In this document: one piece after another, positions 11,507-23,699 of the stretch
Position numbering within the stretch: position 1 is the stretch's first letter
Layout: the number at the start of each line of letters is the position of its first letter
DNA from: Tillus elongatus
Lineage: Eukaryota; Arthropoda; Insecta; Coleoptera; Cleridae
Reading direction: 5' to 3'
DNA length: 64,000 bases
Assembly: GCA_964006375.1 (NCBI GenBank)
Contig: OZ023266.1
Location: 160,397,292 to 160,461,291, forward strand
Made by a program: the position numbers and the translations under genes
Notes under the pieces: generated by a model
Database searches by the model: none
What the model was told of the DNA's origin: nothing
Seen by the model: the letters and a program-made list of their open reading frames with translations, nothing else

Positions 11507-14328
11507 TTGGTGCTTGGGGTACCTCCCATGCATAGCCTGGTCGCCCCACTGGACTACACCACCCTGGTCAGCCGGGGTGTCCAACTCATAGTTGCGCTGA
11601 CCCAGCCTAAGTGGAGTACAATCCTTATCCTCGCACACCACCAACCTCATCAGTTCATCCTGCGATGCAAGAAAACCTTGTCGCATGTTTCTTTCTTGCT
11701 TAAAACAGAGGTTCTTTATGTGGATTAACCCTATGCCGCCTTCTTTCCGAGGTGTATACAGTCTTCTAACAGATGAGTTGGTGTGAAGGCACCGAAATTT
11801 CGTAAGAAGCCTTCTCGTGAGTCTGTGCAGTTCATCCAAGTCGGTGTTAGACCATTTGACAACTCCAAAAGAGTATGTCAATACTGGTACCGCCCATGAG
11901 TTGATAGCAGCACAGAGGTTACCTCCAGAAAGCTTAGTACTTATGAGCTTCGTGACTCGCTTCCTATACTTCTCCTGTAACTCACGCTTTAGCCGGCTAT
12001 GGTCCACACGCTGGTTTTGCGGACACCCTAGGTAGCAGTATGTCTCCTCAGGCGGTAGTTGTTCTATATCGCAGAAGGGATGTTGGTCACCTACAACTGC
12101 CCCTCTCTTGATGTTAATTATAGCACATTTGTCGAGTCCAAACGACATTTTTATATCATTGCTAAAGATTTTAACAGTATTAATCAGTGAGTGGAGCTTA
12201 TCTTGTGTCTCAGAGTATAATTTAAGATCGTCCATGTATAATAAGTGGGATATTCTTATTCTGTTTTTCATATTTAGTCTATACCCGGCTCCAGTTTTGT
12301 TTAGGACAGTCGACATGAGGTTCAGTGCCAAGCAGAACCACACCGGCGACAGGGAGTCCCCCTGAAAAATGCCTCTTCCGATCCGCACTTTTCCACAAAT
12401 TTTATTGGTCATCCATATGTTTGTTCTCCAAGTACTCTTGAGATGTTGAAGGACGTTTCTGATCCTTGGGCAGATCTTGTAGATTTCAAGTACCTTGTTT
12501 AACCAATCGTGGGGTACAGAATCAACAGCTTTGCTGTAGTCGATGTAGCATACATGTAGATTTCGCTTTCTTCTCTCGGCTTGTTTTAGTACTACAGCGT
12601 CTATTGTTAGCTGATGTTTGCAGCCGAAAGATTCTCTAAGACATCCTTTCTGTTCCTCCTCGAAAATGTTGTTTGTTAGACAGTGTTGATATATCTTTTC
12701 ATTAATTAGGGAAGTGAAAAGCTTGTAAAGGACTGACAGGCAGGTTATTGGTCTGTAGTTTTTGGGTTCGTTTGTATCTCCTTTTTTGAATAGCATGAAA
12801 GTGTTTCCTTCAGTGAGAAATTCGGGAACTTCATCTGGATTGCTCAGTGCTCGGGTAAAGCAACGTGAAAGACTCTCATGCGCGCCAGTCAAATACTTAA
12901 GCCAGAAGCTGTCTGTCAGGCCCCGGAGTTCTCCAGTTCCGAGTTTTCCTGACGGCGGCAGTCACATCAGCTGCTGTAAACGCTCTCACCGACATCTGGG
13001 GCAAGTTCACATGCACGTTCTCCACGTCCTTGATCCATGATGCAGACCGATTAAAATCGCCTGCTTTTGCCCATGTAGTGCTCCAATATGTGTTGAAGTT
13101 GGAGGAATCAATGCAATACGGAGCTTGTAGGTTGCCATCGGCCTCAATCTTTCTCAGGAACTGCTTCTGATTGTTTCTGAATTCAGCATTCTGCTTGTTC
13201 CCTTTTGTAATCTCATTGTATCTTCTAAGCCTAGCTCCTTTGGCTTTCGCTTTTTGTCTAAGTTGATCTTTTAGATCCAAGAGTTGGTCAGTGTGGGAAG
13301 TATCTATCTTGGCTTTTTTTGCGATGATACTAATCTTTCGATACACTTTCTTTGATTGACTGCCATCCAAAAATTCTGATATGATCTCGATTTTGCCTCT
13401 GAGCTCGTTGATGTCTTTTTCTAAGCGTTTATGCCATTCAGGCTTTCTGTTGTCTTGGAACTTGTGATTTGACTTTGGATAAAAGGTTTTTTGGCCGTTC
13501 AGCTTAACAACCGTAACTGCTGAGCAATATAAAGCCAGATGCACTTCGCACAGGTCGTGGTGTGGGTTCAGGTACTCAGCAAGGGCATCATTGACTCTTG
13601 AGATAATTGTCTTGGCTCTAGTTATATTTCGTAACACCGGTATCACTGGCCTATCAAGTGGGTCAACCCCCCCCCAAAAGTACGTTATTGAACTGAGTAG
13701 TTTCTCCTTAACTTCATCGATGTTCTGGGGTACTGGTGGGCTCTCGACGGCAAGGTCGGTCGTGTCGGTATGAACTTGCTCAGTTTCAGCTCCGTCTTCA
13801 GGCTGTCCAAAGAGGTCCCGCTGCTGAAGTAAGTTGGCTACTTCTCGTTTGATTTTCTCACGTTCAGTCATGGTCAGGTGTCCTTTCCTCACAATCAAAT
13901 TTTTTCTGTCAACTATGTTTTGCTCTGTTAAGTTTAACTCCGGGTCTTTTCGTGAATTCAGTGTGGAGAGAGTGCCTCCATCCAGGGAGTGGGTCTTCGT
14001 TGCACTGATTAGCGTGGTATAACGTGCGAAGTAATTCTATATTCATTTCACGTGTCCATCCTATTCGTTTAGTGCGTTCTCTCCTGCAAGCAGCCCTTCT
14101 AACTGGGGGCGAGCCAGCAAGCAAAGTGGTGTTCGGTTCTTCGACACCTTCTGTTGGTTTCACTCCACGGTTGTCATTTTGAGCTGTATCTTGTTGATTG
14201 ACAGGGGCCCGGCTCCTCAGCCTCCTGCCGCTGATGTCCCGCATACTGTCATGCCCAGCACCAGCTCCAGGCATGCCCTGGCGCTCCCCAGGCCTTTTTC
14301 CGAGGCTTTCATTGTTCTCCATCTTCAT
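11507..14328 (-). pseudogene. R4/Dong-like ORF: Myb-like region, linker and reverse transcriptase
   Basis: Three consecutive minus-strand frames make one ORF with two single-base shifts, near 13935 and 12925. The first part (14328-13909) carries RTKRIGWTREMNIELLRTLY, a Myb-like tryptophan helix expected before the RT in R2/R4 elements. The second (13898-12897) is a lysine-rich linker ending NWRTPGPD, the RT entry motif. The third (12892-11507) has the RT: NYRPITCLSVLYKLFTS, IDYSKAVDSVPHDWL, FQGDSLSPVWF and the catalytic LLYMDDLKLY, then SFGLDKCAIINIKRG. The C-terminal restriction-like endonuclease is lost, because the frame ends at a mariner junction just after MHGRYPK. It should be non-functional. 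Confidence 0.85.
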
Positions 14329-14582
14329 GGGATGTCCCCCTTTGTTCCTTTTTTGGGTAAGAGGCTAGAACAAGAGACGGAAAAAAAACCTCTGGTTAGG
14401 ATGCGGATTTAGGATGTTGGTGGATGGGGAAAGGTAATAGGGAAGGGAAGTGCCTGTAACCCTGGCCAGAAGCCCTTACAGGGTGCTACCGTCCGGCCCA
14501 GAAGGACCCTGGTTTTTTTACGTGGTTGTTACTCCACCCCCTCCTCCTTTCTCATCCCGGCTTGGGACCGGCCATGGCGGAG

Positions 14583-14587
<5 letters not shown>
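11507..14587 (-). mobile_element. R4/Dong-like LINE at a (TAA)n site, 3'-truncated
   Basis: Minus-strand LINE with a GC-rich 5' region (14330-14587) and one long interrupted ORF. Its 5' end abuts a (TAA)n array read on the element strand. Dong elements of Bombyx are known to insert in TAA repeats, so site and RT motifs agree. The coding sequence runs directly into a mariner TIR at 11507, so the 3' end is missing. That is the opposite of the usual 5' truncation of LINEs and implies a later deletion. Confidence 0.75.

Positions 14588-14676
<89 letters not shown>
14588..14676. repeat. (TTA/TAA)n microsatellite
   Basis: About 29 uninterrupted trinucleotide units adjoining the 5' end of the R4/Dong-like LINE. 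It is probably the insertion target of that element. Open frames reading poly-Leu through it are artefacts. Confidence 0.95.
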
Positions 14677-15460
14677 TCGTATAATATTTTAACTAAGATT
14701 CATTCACAGAGTAGTAAATACTCTAAAAAGAATACTACGAATGTCATTTCATATCAGGTAAATTGCTTTGAAATCTACCAACATAATTCATTATCTCCAC
14801 CGAGGTGTACGAATTCCCAGACATTTCACTGGAAGCAAAGGACAAAAGGGATTTCACCTAGTGTCTACCTATACACGCTAATAACTCTAAAAGTTTTCTG
14901 GTCTTTGAAGTGTAGTGCATTATAGCTTTAAATATGCATCACTTGACAGAGGCATTAAGAACATGGTGAAAGGATAAAGTAAAGGAGCACTGAAGAGCAG
15001 CCTGTCTTCTCCCGATATAAGCGCTCTCTCATCTGAAAGGCAGAAGGGAACAAATAAGTAGGAAGTATGACAGGTCCTACCGTCATCTCTCACCCTTTCA
15101 AGTAAATTACTTTCCAGGAGAATTGCAACATCAACACCTTTGATTATAATACTCGCGGTCTCGTAATAATTCCCATCACAGGATCACTGTACTTCAGTCA
15201 GAGCAAAGAGCGAGATTCGATGACTACGAAGCTGCAGGCCAAGTCTTAAGCTCATAAATTGTTTGCTGGTAGCGCTTTTTCGTTTCCTATATCTTTTTAT
15301 CCATCTATTCATCTATTGTTTCTACAGTGAGCTGCTAAAGTATTGAGTTTATTAGGTAAAAAATATATTTTAGAAAAAATCACTTCGTTCTTACCTGATA
15401 AAAATTGAATTTTTGGCATAACAGTTAATTTTCGACCTCCCATTCTATGTTGTAATTTGC
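14677..15460. other. no recognisable gene
   Basis: Mixed-composition DNA upstream of the hAT fragment. No coding motif, repeat-family member or RNA gene could be supported. Confidence 0.4.
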
Positions 15461-15868
15461 GTGCTAACTGAAATTCACGATATTCGAGTAGCAAACCTAG
15501 AAATATTTGCAAATGCGGTTGAATGTTTTAAAACTTACAAGGTTGAAGAACAACATGTGGAAGTTGTTTTTGTAACCATTGAAAACCATTTAGCTATGGT
15601 GGCAAAGAATTTTAAAAAGTATTTTCTCTCTGACTTCAACTTGATAGCAAGTTACGAGTGGATTAGAGACCGATTTAAAAATACTCCCGACGGTCTGTCA
15701 ACTGCCGAAGAAGAATCTTTATAGACTTCACGGCAAGTGGCGAAATCAACGACAATTTAGTTAAAAATCCCTTTTTGAATTTTGGACCGAGTTGAATGGT
15801 GAGTTTTCTGCACTAAAAAAAAGAGCATTTGGTATGCCGTTACCATTTTTAACATCCTATTTATAATG
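15461..15868 (+). pseudogene. hAT-type transposase C-terminal fragment
   Basis: The open frame at 15461-15724 encodes FANAVECFKTYKVEEQHVEV...IENHLAMVAKNFKKYF and GLSTAEEESL. This resembles the region of ZBED5/SCAND3-type hAT transposases that precedes the dimerisation domain. After a +1 shift near 15718 it continues IDFTASGEINDNLVKNPFLNF, and after another shift WTELNGEFSALKKRAFGMPLPFLTSYL, matching the family pattern 'LPF.T.YLCE'. It stops at about 15868 where an H element begins. Two frameshifts make it a pseudogene. Assignment is by pattern resemblance. Confidence 0.7.
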
Positions 15869-15894
15869 GCAGCTCCTCCACCCCACAAGTAAAT

Positions 15895-16006
15895 TTTCAT
15901 TCAGAAAATTCACTAATAGAGAGGTATCGATGGTGAGACTTTCGTAAAATTTCTTCAACCCAGCGCGAATTAGGGCCTCTGGAACCCATTTCCATGGTTA
16001 GTTAAA

Positions 16007-16097
<91 letters not shown>

Positions 16098-16250
16098 TCC
16101 AACCAATAACTCAAAAAATACTTCACTGATTTGGACCAAATTTAGGAATTGCCCTTACTTTGCTAATGGCTTGGATGAGTTCGTTCATCAAATCTTAACA
16201 GCCATTTTTTCTTAATAAAAAAAACTAAAAATATTTTGCAAAACTCAATA
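15895..16250 (-). repeat. family H element 3' half, copy H5
   Basis: Minus strand: terminal hairpin half 'gaaaattcactaatag', then 'gaggtatcgatggtgagac', a (AT)n tract at 16009-16092, 'aataactcaaaaaata' and 'gcttggatgagttcgtt'. It is diverged in the 3' block compared with H21. It interrupts or follows the hAT fragment. Confidence 0.8.
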
Positions 16251-17429
16251 TCTCTCAATCTGTCTAAGTGATTGAAGCAAAAATGTACAACTTAAAAGAA
16301 CAGACACAGACGTGGTTGTGTACCAATTTTCTAGTCGTCTGATCGAAGGAAAATAAAGTTATTCGAAATTAATAATAAAATAATCCTCGACATCACTTCA
16401 GATTCTGTAATGCGATATCTACAATGTTGGACAAAGATAGACGACGTTATCTGTACTGCTATGCTATTTAAATAAATCGTAGATAAAAATCTAAACAATG
16501 GAAGTTATTACAAGATGTCAGACTGGAGAACATTACGAGAAATACGACAGGGACGCCATCTCGGTGTAGGACCAGGTAGTGTGTTGTCAGAGCGCTCTAT
16601 TTTACACAAAATTTTATATATAGAGCTGTGTACAATGTACAACCAAATACCGGGACAAAGTTTACGTACAAAAACGCTAAATTTTAACATGCGAATGTAT
16701 ACTAATAAATAAAAAAATTTGTGACAGTGATCGAATTTGTTTAAAAGCAATCTAGAACGACGTTTCATTATGTATAAATATCAAGCTTCCCGTTCTTCAC
16801 GTTGACGGTATTTAAAAAAACAGCTCTCTCTTGCCAAGTTTAATCTGACCACACGTAGCTATTTGACACAGAGAAGCGCGTACGCTTTGCGCATTGCATA
16901 ACCTCGAAATCTACTCCGCTGATGCTAATTACTAATACCTTATTAGTATCTTATAAAATAAAACAACTAGGTACCTATATTCTAACGTCAATATAAATAA
17001 TAGGTGAATAATAACCTAACTTTTAATTTTAACTTAACTTTAACAAAAACACTGTAGTAGTATATTATGATTGTAATATCCAATGAAACAAATATGAAAC
17101 TGATAAGTAAGCTGCATGTAGATTGTAGATATTACATGTATTACCTAGTGAACTTTATAGTACTACAAATTACATACATCCCTAGTTAAAATTATATAAA
17201 CAGATGTTTAGGTTAAATTATTAAAATTTTAATTTCCAAACTTTGCATTGTTTATATTTATTTCATTTTCAAAAATTATGGATACAGCAATTGTAAATAA
17301 TGTGTTGAAAAGAGTTTAAGTACGTTATGAGAGCGAATTTTCATAAAAATATTTCAAATGGTGATAACCCAATTTCCCATTAAACTAGAATCTTCCGTTT
17401 TGATACATAGTAAAACCTATATAAAAGCA
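16251..17429. other. no recognisable gene; weak H-like relic
   Basis: No coding sequence recognised. Near 17310-17360 'aagtacgttatgagagcgaattttcat' resembles the family H 5' block in diverged form (core GTTATGAGAGCGAATTTTC), continuing into family K. Confidence 0.4.
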
Positions 17430-17690
17430 GTGTGGATACTAACTTTAAAAACACAATGAGCTTTAAGGATAATTACAAATTTGTTTAAAAAAACCTTTTT
17501 TGTTATTGTGTTTGCAGAAACTGGTTCGATTGAGTTGATTAAAACCGACCATTCAAACGATTAATGTGTAAAAATACTTACCTGCCACCTATAATTTGAT
17601 AGATGCATTCCATTTGTAATTAAAAATTAAATTTTCGGTAAATTTGCAGATTAGCACATGGTAGGTGTTTAAAAAAATCTTTTTAGAAAT
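17430..17690 (+). repeat. dispersed repeat family K, copy K1
   Basis: Shares with 18225-18480, 53070-53260 and 55325-55650 the order 'tttgttattgtgtttgcag', 'actggttcgattgagttga', 'caaacgattaat' and 'atttgatagatgcattc'. Non-coding, diverged, unclassified. Confidence 0.65.
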
Positions 17691-17724
17691 ATGCTTAGAA
17701 CTACTTCTAGATGCCCAAACCACA

Positions 17725-17840
17725 AGAAGAATTTCTTGCAAACAGCCCACAAGAAAGTTACGGGCCCAAAAGTGAATAGGGGTGCTGGGCGGAGAAGAAT
17801 ATAAAAAGGAAATGTGAGCGGAAATCGCGAAAGAAACAGC
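17725..17840 (-). repeat. inverted copy of the H-associated tandem block
   Basis: Reverse complement of the block at 24310-24420: 'aagttacggg', 'agtgaataggggtgctggg', 'tataaaaaggaaat'. It shows that the block seen tandemly near 24 kb is also dispersed. Confidence 0.7.
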
Positions 17841-18224
17841 TTAGGTGAACCTTTTTAAGCTGCCTTTATCCCATTTTGCAGCTACACCTCCTTAAAATCC
17901 CGTTTACTGTGCGCAGAACCTCTATGCAGGACCTGTAACTTTCTTAGTGGTTGCTCCAAAGGATTTTTTCTTGTTTACATTGTTGTATATGCATTGAAGG
18001 TGATTGTATGCATGCAGGAGGGAAAGGAGAACCCCCGCGACGAAGCAGCGAACCAAGATTTTAAATTTATGTTTTAATTGTTTTCTCATTTCATTTTTTG
18101 TAATATGTTTCCAAAAATGATTTTGAGTTGCCTTGTTTGTCAGTCTTACATAGTAAGCTGCAATATTTTATTATTTTCAAAAAGCCCATTTAGCTATAAT
18201 CTTAAATCTTAAACCATAGTAACA

Positions 18225-18720
18225 GCTATGTAAACGCACCGTGGGTACTAAATTAAAGAAAAATAAAAACATGAGCTTCGCGGATAACTACAAATTTGTT
18301 TTAAAAAAACTTTTTTGTTGTTTATTGTTTGCAAAAACTGGATGGGTTCACTAAAACAAAACCATCCAAGCAATTAATAAGGAAAAATAAATGCCATATT
18401 TATAATTTTACAGGTACATTCTCTTTCTAAATAATTAATTCTTTTCTGAAAAAATTTTCTTACTTTTGTGAAATTTGTAACACATTTTTTTTAAACACAC
18501 TTGCAGTATTTACATAATATATATATGACTATATCTATAAAATATAAATTGTTTCAAATATTCGCTAACTGGGACTCTAAAACCGATCTCCAAGGTCCAT
18601 TTAAATTTAAAGAATTAGTTTTAATAATATATCTTACTACTAGTGTACAAATCTTATGAAAATTCACATCGATAACGCACTTGCTGCGTCCCGAATTTTT
18701 TTATTACGTTTGAGAAATCT
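18225..18720. repeat. family K copy K2 joined to a family H end
   Basis: The K landmarks 'ttgtttgcaaaaactgg' and 'caattaataaggaaaaata' are followed by 'accgatctccaaggtcca' and then 'cgataacgcacttgctgcgt', the family H 5' block in minus orientation. The same K-to-H junction order occurs at 55325-56375. K and this H end therefore may belong to one element. Confidence 0.6.
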
Positions 18721-18989
18721 TTTTACTGTCAAATCACCAGTATCAAAATGTAGCCATCTTTCATAAGAGACTTTGGAGTAAATGGCGATTGAATGCGAGA
18801 AATCATGAATTTTATTGCTAAAAGTAAACGAAAACTCATTAGCCACGTAAAAGCAATTGTTTAGTTAAGTGTTCAAAGTTCTATCCGCCGCCTCCTTGAC
18901 AATAAGCAAGCCTGTGCAGAAATTATTATTGTAGATTTTGAATAATTTTCGGGATAATTCGACGCATTTTATCTCTAATGTGATTTAGC
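18721..18989. other. no recognisable gene
   Basis: Short anonymous stretch between family K/H and the LINE RNase H fragment. Confidence 0.35.
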
Positions 18990-20270
18990 TCCCCAGTAGG
19001 GATCAGTGGAGGGAAAATGAGGTTGCATTCCAGCCTGCAAGCCTGGTCTATTTTACCGACTGATCGCGGCTGGAGGATCTGTATCAGAAGGGAGGCTATG
19101 GCGTCGCATCTTAGAACCTGGGACTCAGGTAACTGGTGTGGATAGGGAGCAGTAATAGGGCATGCAAGAGTCGCCAAGGAGGTGGAAAACGAAATTTTCG
19201 CCATAAAGGTGCGGGATTCCGAGGGAGATATTAGGTTGACTAGGCCATACACCCTGAGGATCCCCAGTAGCGATCAGTGGAGGGAAAATGAGGTTGCATT
19301 CCAGCCCGCAAGCCTGGTCTGTTTCACCGACGGATCGCGGCTGGAGGATCAACAATCCTCCGGGGCAGGAATATACATCAAGGGCCTGGGGGTGCGCGAG
19401 AGCTATGCTGTTGGCACATATACCACGGCATTCGAAACAGAGGTGTATGCTATCCTGTCTGTGGCCAGTAGACAGGATGTTAGGATGAGCCCTGAGAACT
19501 GTGTATACATTTGCTTGGATAGCCAGGCGGTCCTCCGGGCAGTCTGCGCAGCCAGAATCAGGTCAACACTGGTTCAGCGGTGCGCTGACGCACTCAAAGG
19601 ACTAGCCAGGACAAAGGAGGTGCAACTGGTGTGGGTTCCCGGACACCGTGGCGTAGCGGGGAATGACCCCGCAAGGCTTGGTTCCCGGCGGCCGTTCTGT
19701 GGCCCGGATCCGGCGATAGGCATAAGACGGTCTCTGTCGCCTTAGACAGGTGGACTGAGGATGTCATGGGAGGCACTGGGGGGTCGGTTGATGGCTGTAG
19801 GTAGGCTAGGGACTTCGTGGAGAGGCCGGACAGAAATAAAACTGTCTGGCTACTCGGTAGGAGTCTACCTACGCTTCGCCGCATCCTTGGGGTGCTGACA
19901 GGCCACTGCACCCTTAGCAGACACCTCACATTGATAGGCGTAGAGAGGGATCCCATTTGCCAGGAATGCGGCGAGGATGAAGAAACGTCTTACCACTACA
20001 TGTGTGAATGCGGGACTTTTGGGAGTCTTCGAGCAGAATTGTTCGGCTCGAGAACTCTGCAGAGGAATCAGGTAAGTACCGTCCAATTGAAGACCGTCAC
20101 GGCCATCATTTCGAGGTCGAGGCGATTTGGCGACGGAACCAAGGAAGGGTAGAGCATGGTTGCTGGGTTGCTGGGGTTGGCAAAAAGGACCCACTGTGGC
20201 CTACTTGTCAGGCGTTAGCCTCCCTACTACTGCTACTAGCAGTTCAGCTAAATTTTGTGATCTGTTGACG
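18990..20270 (+). pseudogene. LINE RNase H and zinc-finger C-terminus, copy E1
   Basis: A 5'-truncated LINE keeping only the end of ORF2. RNase H is clear in the frame at 19182-19745: CFTDGSRLEDQQSSGAG (first Asp), FETEVYAILSVA (Glu), YICLDSQAVLRAV (Asp) and VWVPGHRGVAGND. After a frame shift near 19740-19815 the frame 19817-20152 has TLRRILGVLTGHCTLSRHL and CQECGEDEETSYHYMCEC, the gag-like Cys/His C-terminus of several LINE clades. The first about 100 bp of RNase H coding sequence is present twice (18990-19075 and 19258-19350). The clade cannot be fixed without the RT. A relative lies at 51038-51990. Confidence 0.85.
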
Positions 20271-20859
20271 TAGCCCTTGTACTTTAATAATAACCCAATA
20301 AACTAATCCCAGCGTGTAAGATCTGAGAATCCCAAGGGTCATTATATTGGTCCTCGACTGCCAATCCATCTGTTGAGAAAGTAGATGTACAGAAAATCGT
20401 AAACAGGGCGCACATACTACAGTGGTGCACCGTCTTGCTAAAACCATATGGTATTTCCAGGAAGACCAGGATCATTGTAGTTTATTAAAATTTCTGCATG
20501 CGGTAAAACAAGTTCATTTATGAAAACTCTAAATATATTTCTCAGGTGACGTTCCCTCCAAAGAGGAAAGGCGTTACTAGTGTCTATCAGCTATTCCAGC
20601 ACACACGTTTGATTTTTGCGGAAGTTGAGAATACACTAGCCTACACCGTCCTGTGTGAATTTACTTTACTCATTATGAACTATAGCCTGTGTCAAACACA
20701 AAAGCAGTTACGTCATATGCCACGTGACCCTTAATTAAATCAATATCGAATGCAGTGGACTCTACTCACGTTGATCATAGGGGCAATCTTTGTGCCAATT
20801 TAAGCCTAATAACCCGAGTGTATTTATTTGATGTTTGCCCGCAATTGATATCTTGTGAC
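20271..20859. other. no recognisable gene
   Basis: Anonymous sequence after the E1 LINE. The short frames at 20284-20734 have no recognisable motifs. Confidence 0.35.
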
Positions 20860-21410
20860 ATATTTCAATTGGATCTAAATCCGGTCAATAGTGAGGCCAT
20901 AATCACCTCCTAAACTCTAACCTATATGCACTTATCTCTCAGACTTATTATTTTGTAAGATAAATAACACCCTGTTTGGTTTGAAGATGAAAAGATAATT
21001 AAATACTTACTCAGATTTAATCTTGTTTTGACCAAAGTTCTAGATTTATAAGTTCTTCGAGTCAAAACACAGGCACTACGTTAGAGTAATTTGAAGAGAT
21101 CTAGATAATAGATATGAAGAATTTCTAGCTATAGCGCCACCAGAATTGAGAAAGGTTAAATGAGGAATTTGTTATTCAATCAAAACATATATTAAAAATA
21201 CAAATATTTAAATTTATTGACATAAATTAATAATGGTAGTTATTTAAATCAAGACTCCTGGTAAATCAAATATAAGTTGTACATTACAAAGAAACAAAAT
21301 AAATATGAAATGCAACGTTAAAGGGTTTTTCTTTTAATTCTACCAATGCTCTCAATTTTAATTTGTTAGGTAAATTTCTAGTTACATTTTCTGGCCAGAG
21401 TATGTTTTGT
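20860..21410 (+). repeat. dispersed repeat family J, copy J2
   Basis: Diverged relative of J1: 'caatagtgaggccataatca', 'cttactcagatttaatctt', 'gaggaatttgttattcaatc' and 'ttacattttctggccag'. Same order and orientation as 4765-5440. Confidence 0.6.
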
Positions 21411-23699
21411 TTTCTTAAACGTTTGTGCGAGAATCTCAGATATTGTAAAATCAAGTAATAGTTTACTATTGTTTAAATAAAAGGCTACAAGCTGCTTTTT
21501 TTGTACTCTAAAATATTTGGTTTAAAAATTCATGGGCAAAATGTAAATTAATTAATATTATACTAATGTTCCTAATTTACATATTTTGACATTATACAGA
21601 AGGGAAATACAAAATACATTTATATAACAATCAATCTCACTGACTAAAATTTTGATTTTGACCGATTTAAAATTTATGTTGCAATTTAATGAGAAATTTA
21701 AATGATGTAGGAATATTATGTCTATCTAGTCTGAAAGATCACTCAAAAAGTTGAAAATGACTCACATGTAGTGCGCTCGCACTCACCAAAGATTCACCAG
21801 CTGGTCTGGACTTACACCTCAGGTCCCATAGGTGTTGACTTTCCTGCAGACGGAATACAGAAACTCTATAGGGTAACATCTGTATTTAGCGCTGACCATA
21901 GGCGCTTAATTTCCCCAAGGAGGAGTCAGGAACTGGTAGAAAAGGTTTGCAGTAGTGGATACAGGAAGAGAGTGTACCTGAAATGTACAATCAAGAGGCT
22001 AGGCAGACACTGGGGTGGAAATTTGATGTACTTGAATCGGAACAGCACAACTGTATTTTAACGGTAAATCCTGAGACAAAGGTATGTTTGAACGAAAACG
22101 AAAAAATCGGACATAAAGGTACACTTGAAACTGAGACTGAAATTGAAAACTTGAACTTGGAAACTCCAAACCGTTTACTTGAAAGTGTTCACTTGAAACT
22201 GCCATCAACAACTTGACAATGCACTAAAACGGTTACTAAAGACTCACTGTTCAATACATTCTTCTTTCAAGCGGGATGTTATAATACTTTAAACCAAACT
22301 GAAATTATTTGCAGCACTTTTAATCGCAGAGAAACAATGTTTGGCTTTTCCATAAGTGCGCGAGGGTTATTGTCCTTATTGAACGAGAAGACGATGCAGC
22401 AATGCTCTGCTGATGCTGACGGTGCCTTCGTGTTCAAAAAGTTGCTGTTGTGTATTTGTGTACGACGTTCATACATAACGTATATCGTATTCTAAATATG
22501 CAAATTACACTCTGCGAGAAAAATCTCGGTCTGTTTCTTGAAAACTAACACTTGTGAAGCCAGTGGAGAGGTCTCTACATCTGTACTTACAATGCTTAAA
22601 GTGTATGTTATGTGTGGCGATTTTGTATATCTAGTCAAACAAGTTTTATTTTCACCAAATAGACTTATCTGCAGAAATTTTAATATAAAATGTTTGATTT
22701 ATTTCCTTTTTGATCGTTACAGTGGTATGTTTTGATGTATTGCATAAATATATATTAAGTAAGGCTTTCAACATTCACTTTTATAACATGCGTTACAACC
22801 CTCAGGTATTACATATTAATTTCTGCGAAAATTTAGTAGTAGTTCAGAAGACTATGGAGTTGAACTACGGCAGCAGAAAGGGACCGAGGTTGCTTAAAAT
22901 TAGCTGCGAAACTGAAACATTTCTACACTCAGAATATGGGCGATTCCGTCTCTATTAGCCCACACTGTATTAAAGGTGAGGGCTATATTCAGTTAGGCTA
23001 TGTAATGTGGAGAAATTTCATGCCGGGTTCCAGAGTTCACAGTGGGAAACGTGACTGACACCCCCTAATACGATGTGGCGGCTCAGATAAAAGATAATGC
23101 GAATGAAGACGGAAAACTCTATTTGTAAAGAGTAGACGAAATTCGCAACAGCTCTACTGAATTTGTAACAAATTAGACGACGACCTGAAAAACCTCTTCA
23201 AAGGATTTTTTCGTCACGGGAAAAAAGTAAAGCGCATAAAACCCCAGCTCATGTTTTTAAAGTCATTCTCGTTCGGGAATTGCTACTGCGTGTTTCCTGA
23301 ACCGGGAAGAGAATGGCTTTTCAGCGCTCATTAATTGGAGCACATGAATGGGGTAATTATCGTTTTTAAATATCGCAAATGCTATTGGAGATAAGACAAA
23401 ATTTCACAAACATCCATCATTTGATATTAAACATGATGTATTTTAGAACACTGCAAGATGTAGAGAGTATCGGCCTCTTGTGTGTGACTAAAGACAGCGT
23501 TTCCTGCAATTTCCTGATAAACACAAAATCCAATTCTAACTGGCAGTTATAGGTCATTAACACAATTCTAAAATAGTGATGCAAATTAAAAGTTTAAAAG
23601 CATAGATTTACGAACAGACCTGCCGAAATTCGGTAAGTATAAATACTGCCAATAACAAAGACCCAAACGAATTAGTTAAAGAACTAGAAAATTGAGACA
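21411..23699. other. no recognisable gene; anonymous DNA
   Basis: About 2.3 kb. The open frame at 21771-22061 and the overlapping frame at 21983-22216 show no domain I know. The latter is rich in E/T/N, reading through 'cttgaaactgagactgaaatt'-type near-repeats. No exon structure, RNA gene or repeat-family copy was supported. Confidence 0.35.

Noticed and set aside
14450..14692. Open frame with poly-Leu end
   Set aside because: It overlaps the LINE 5' region on the opposite strand and the (TTA)n tract; no protein features.
21771..22216. Overlapping 96- and 77-codon frames as a gene
   Set aside because: No recognisable domain, no splice or promoter context, and the two frames overlap. Length is within chance expectation.
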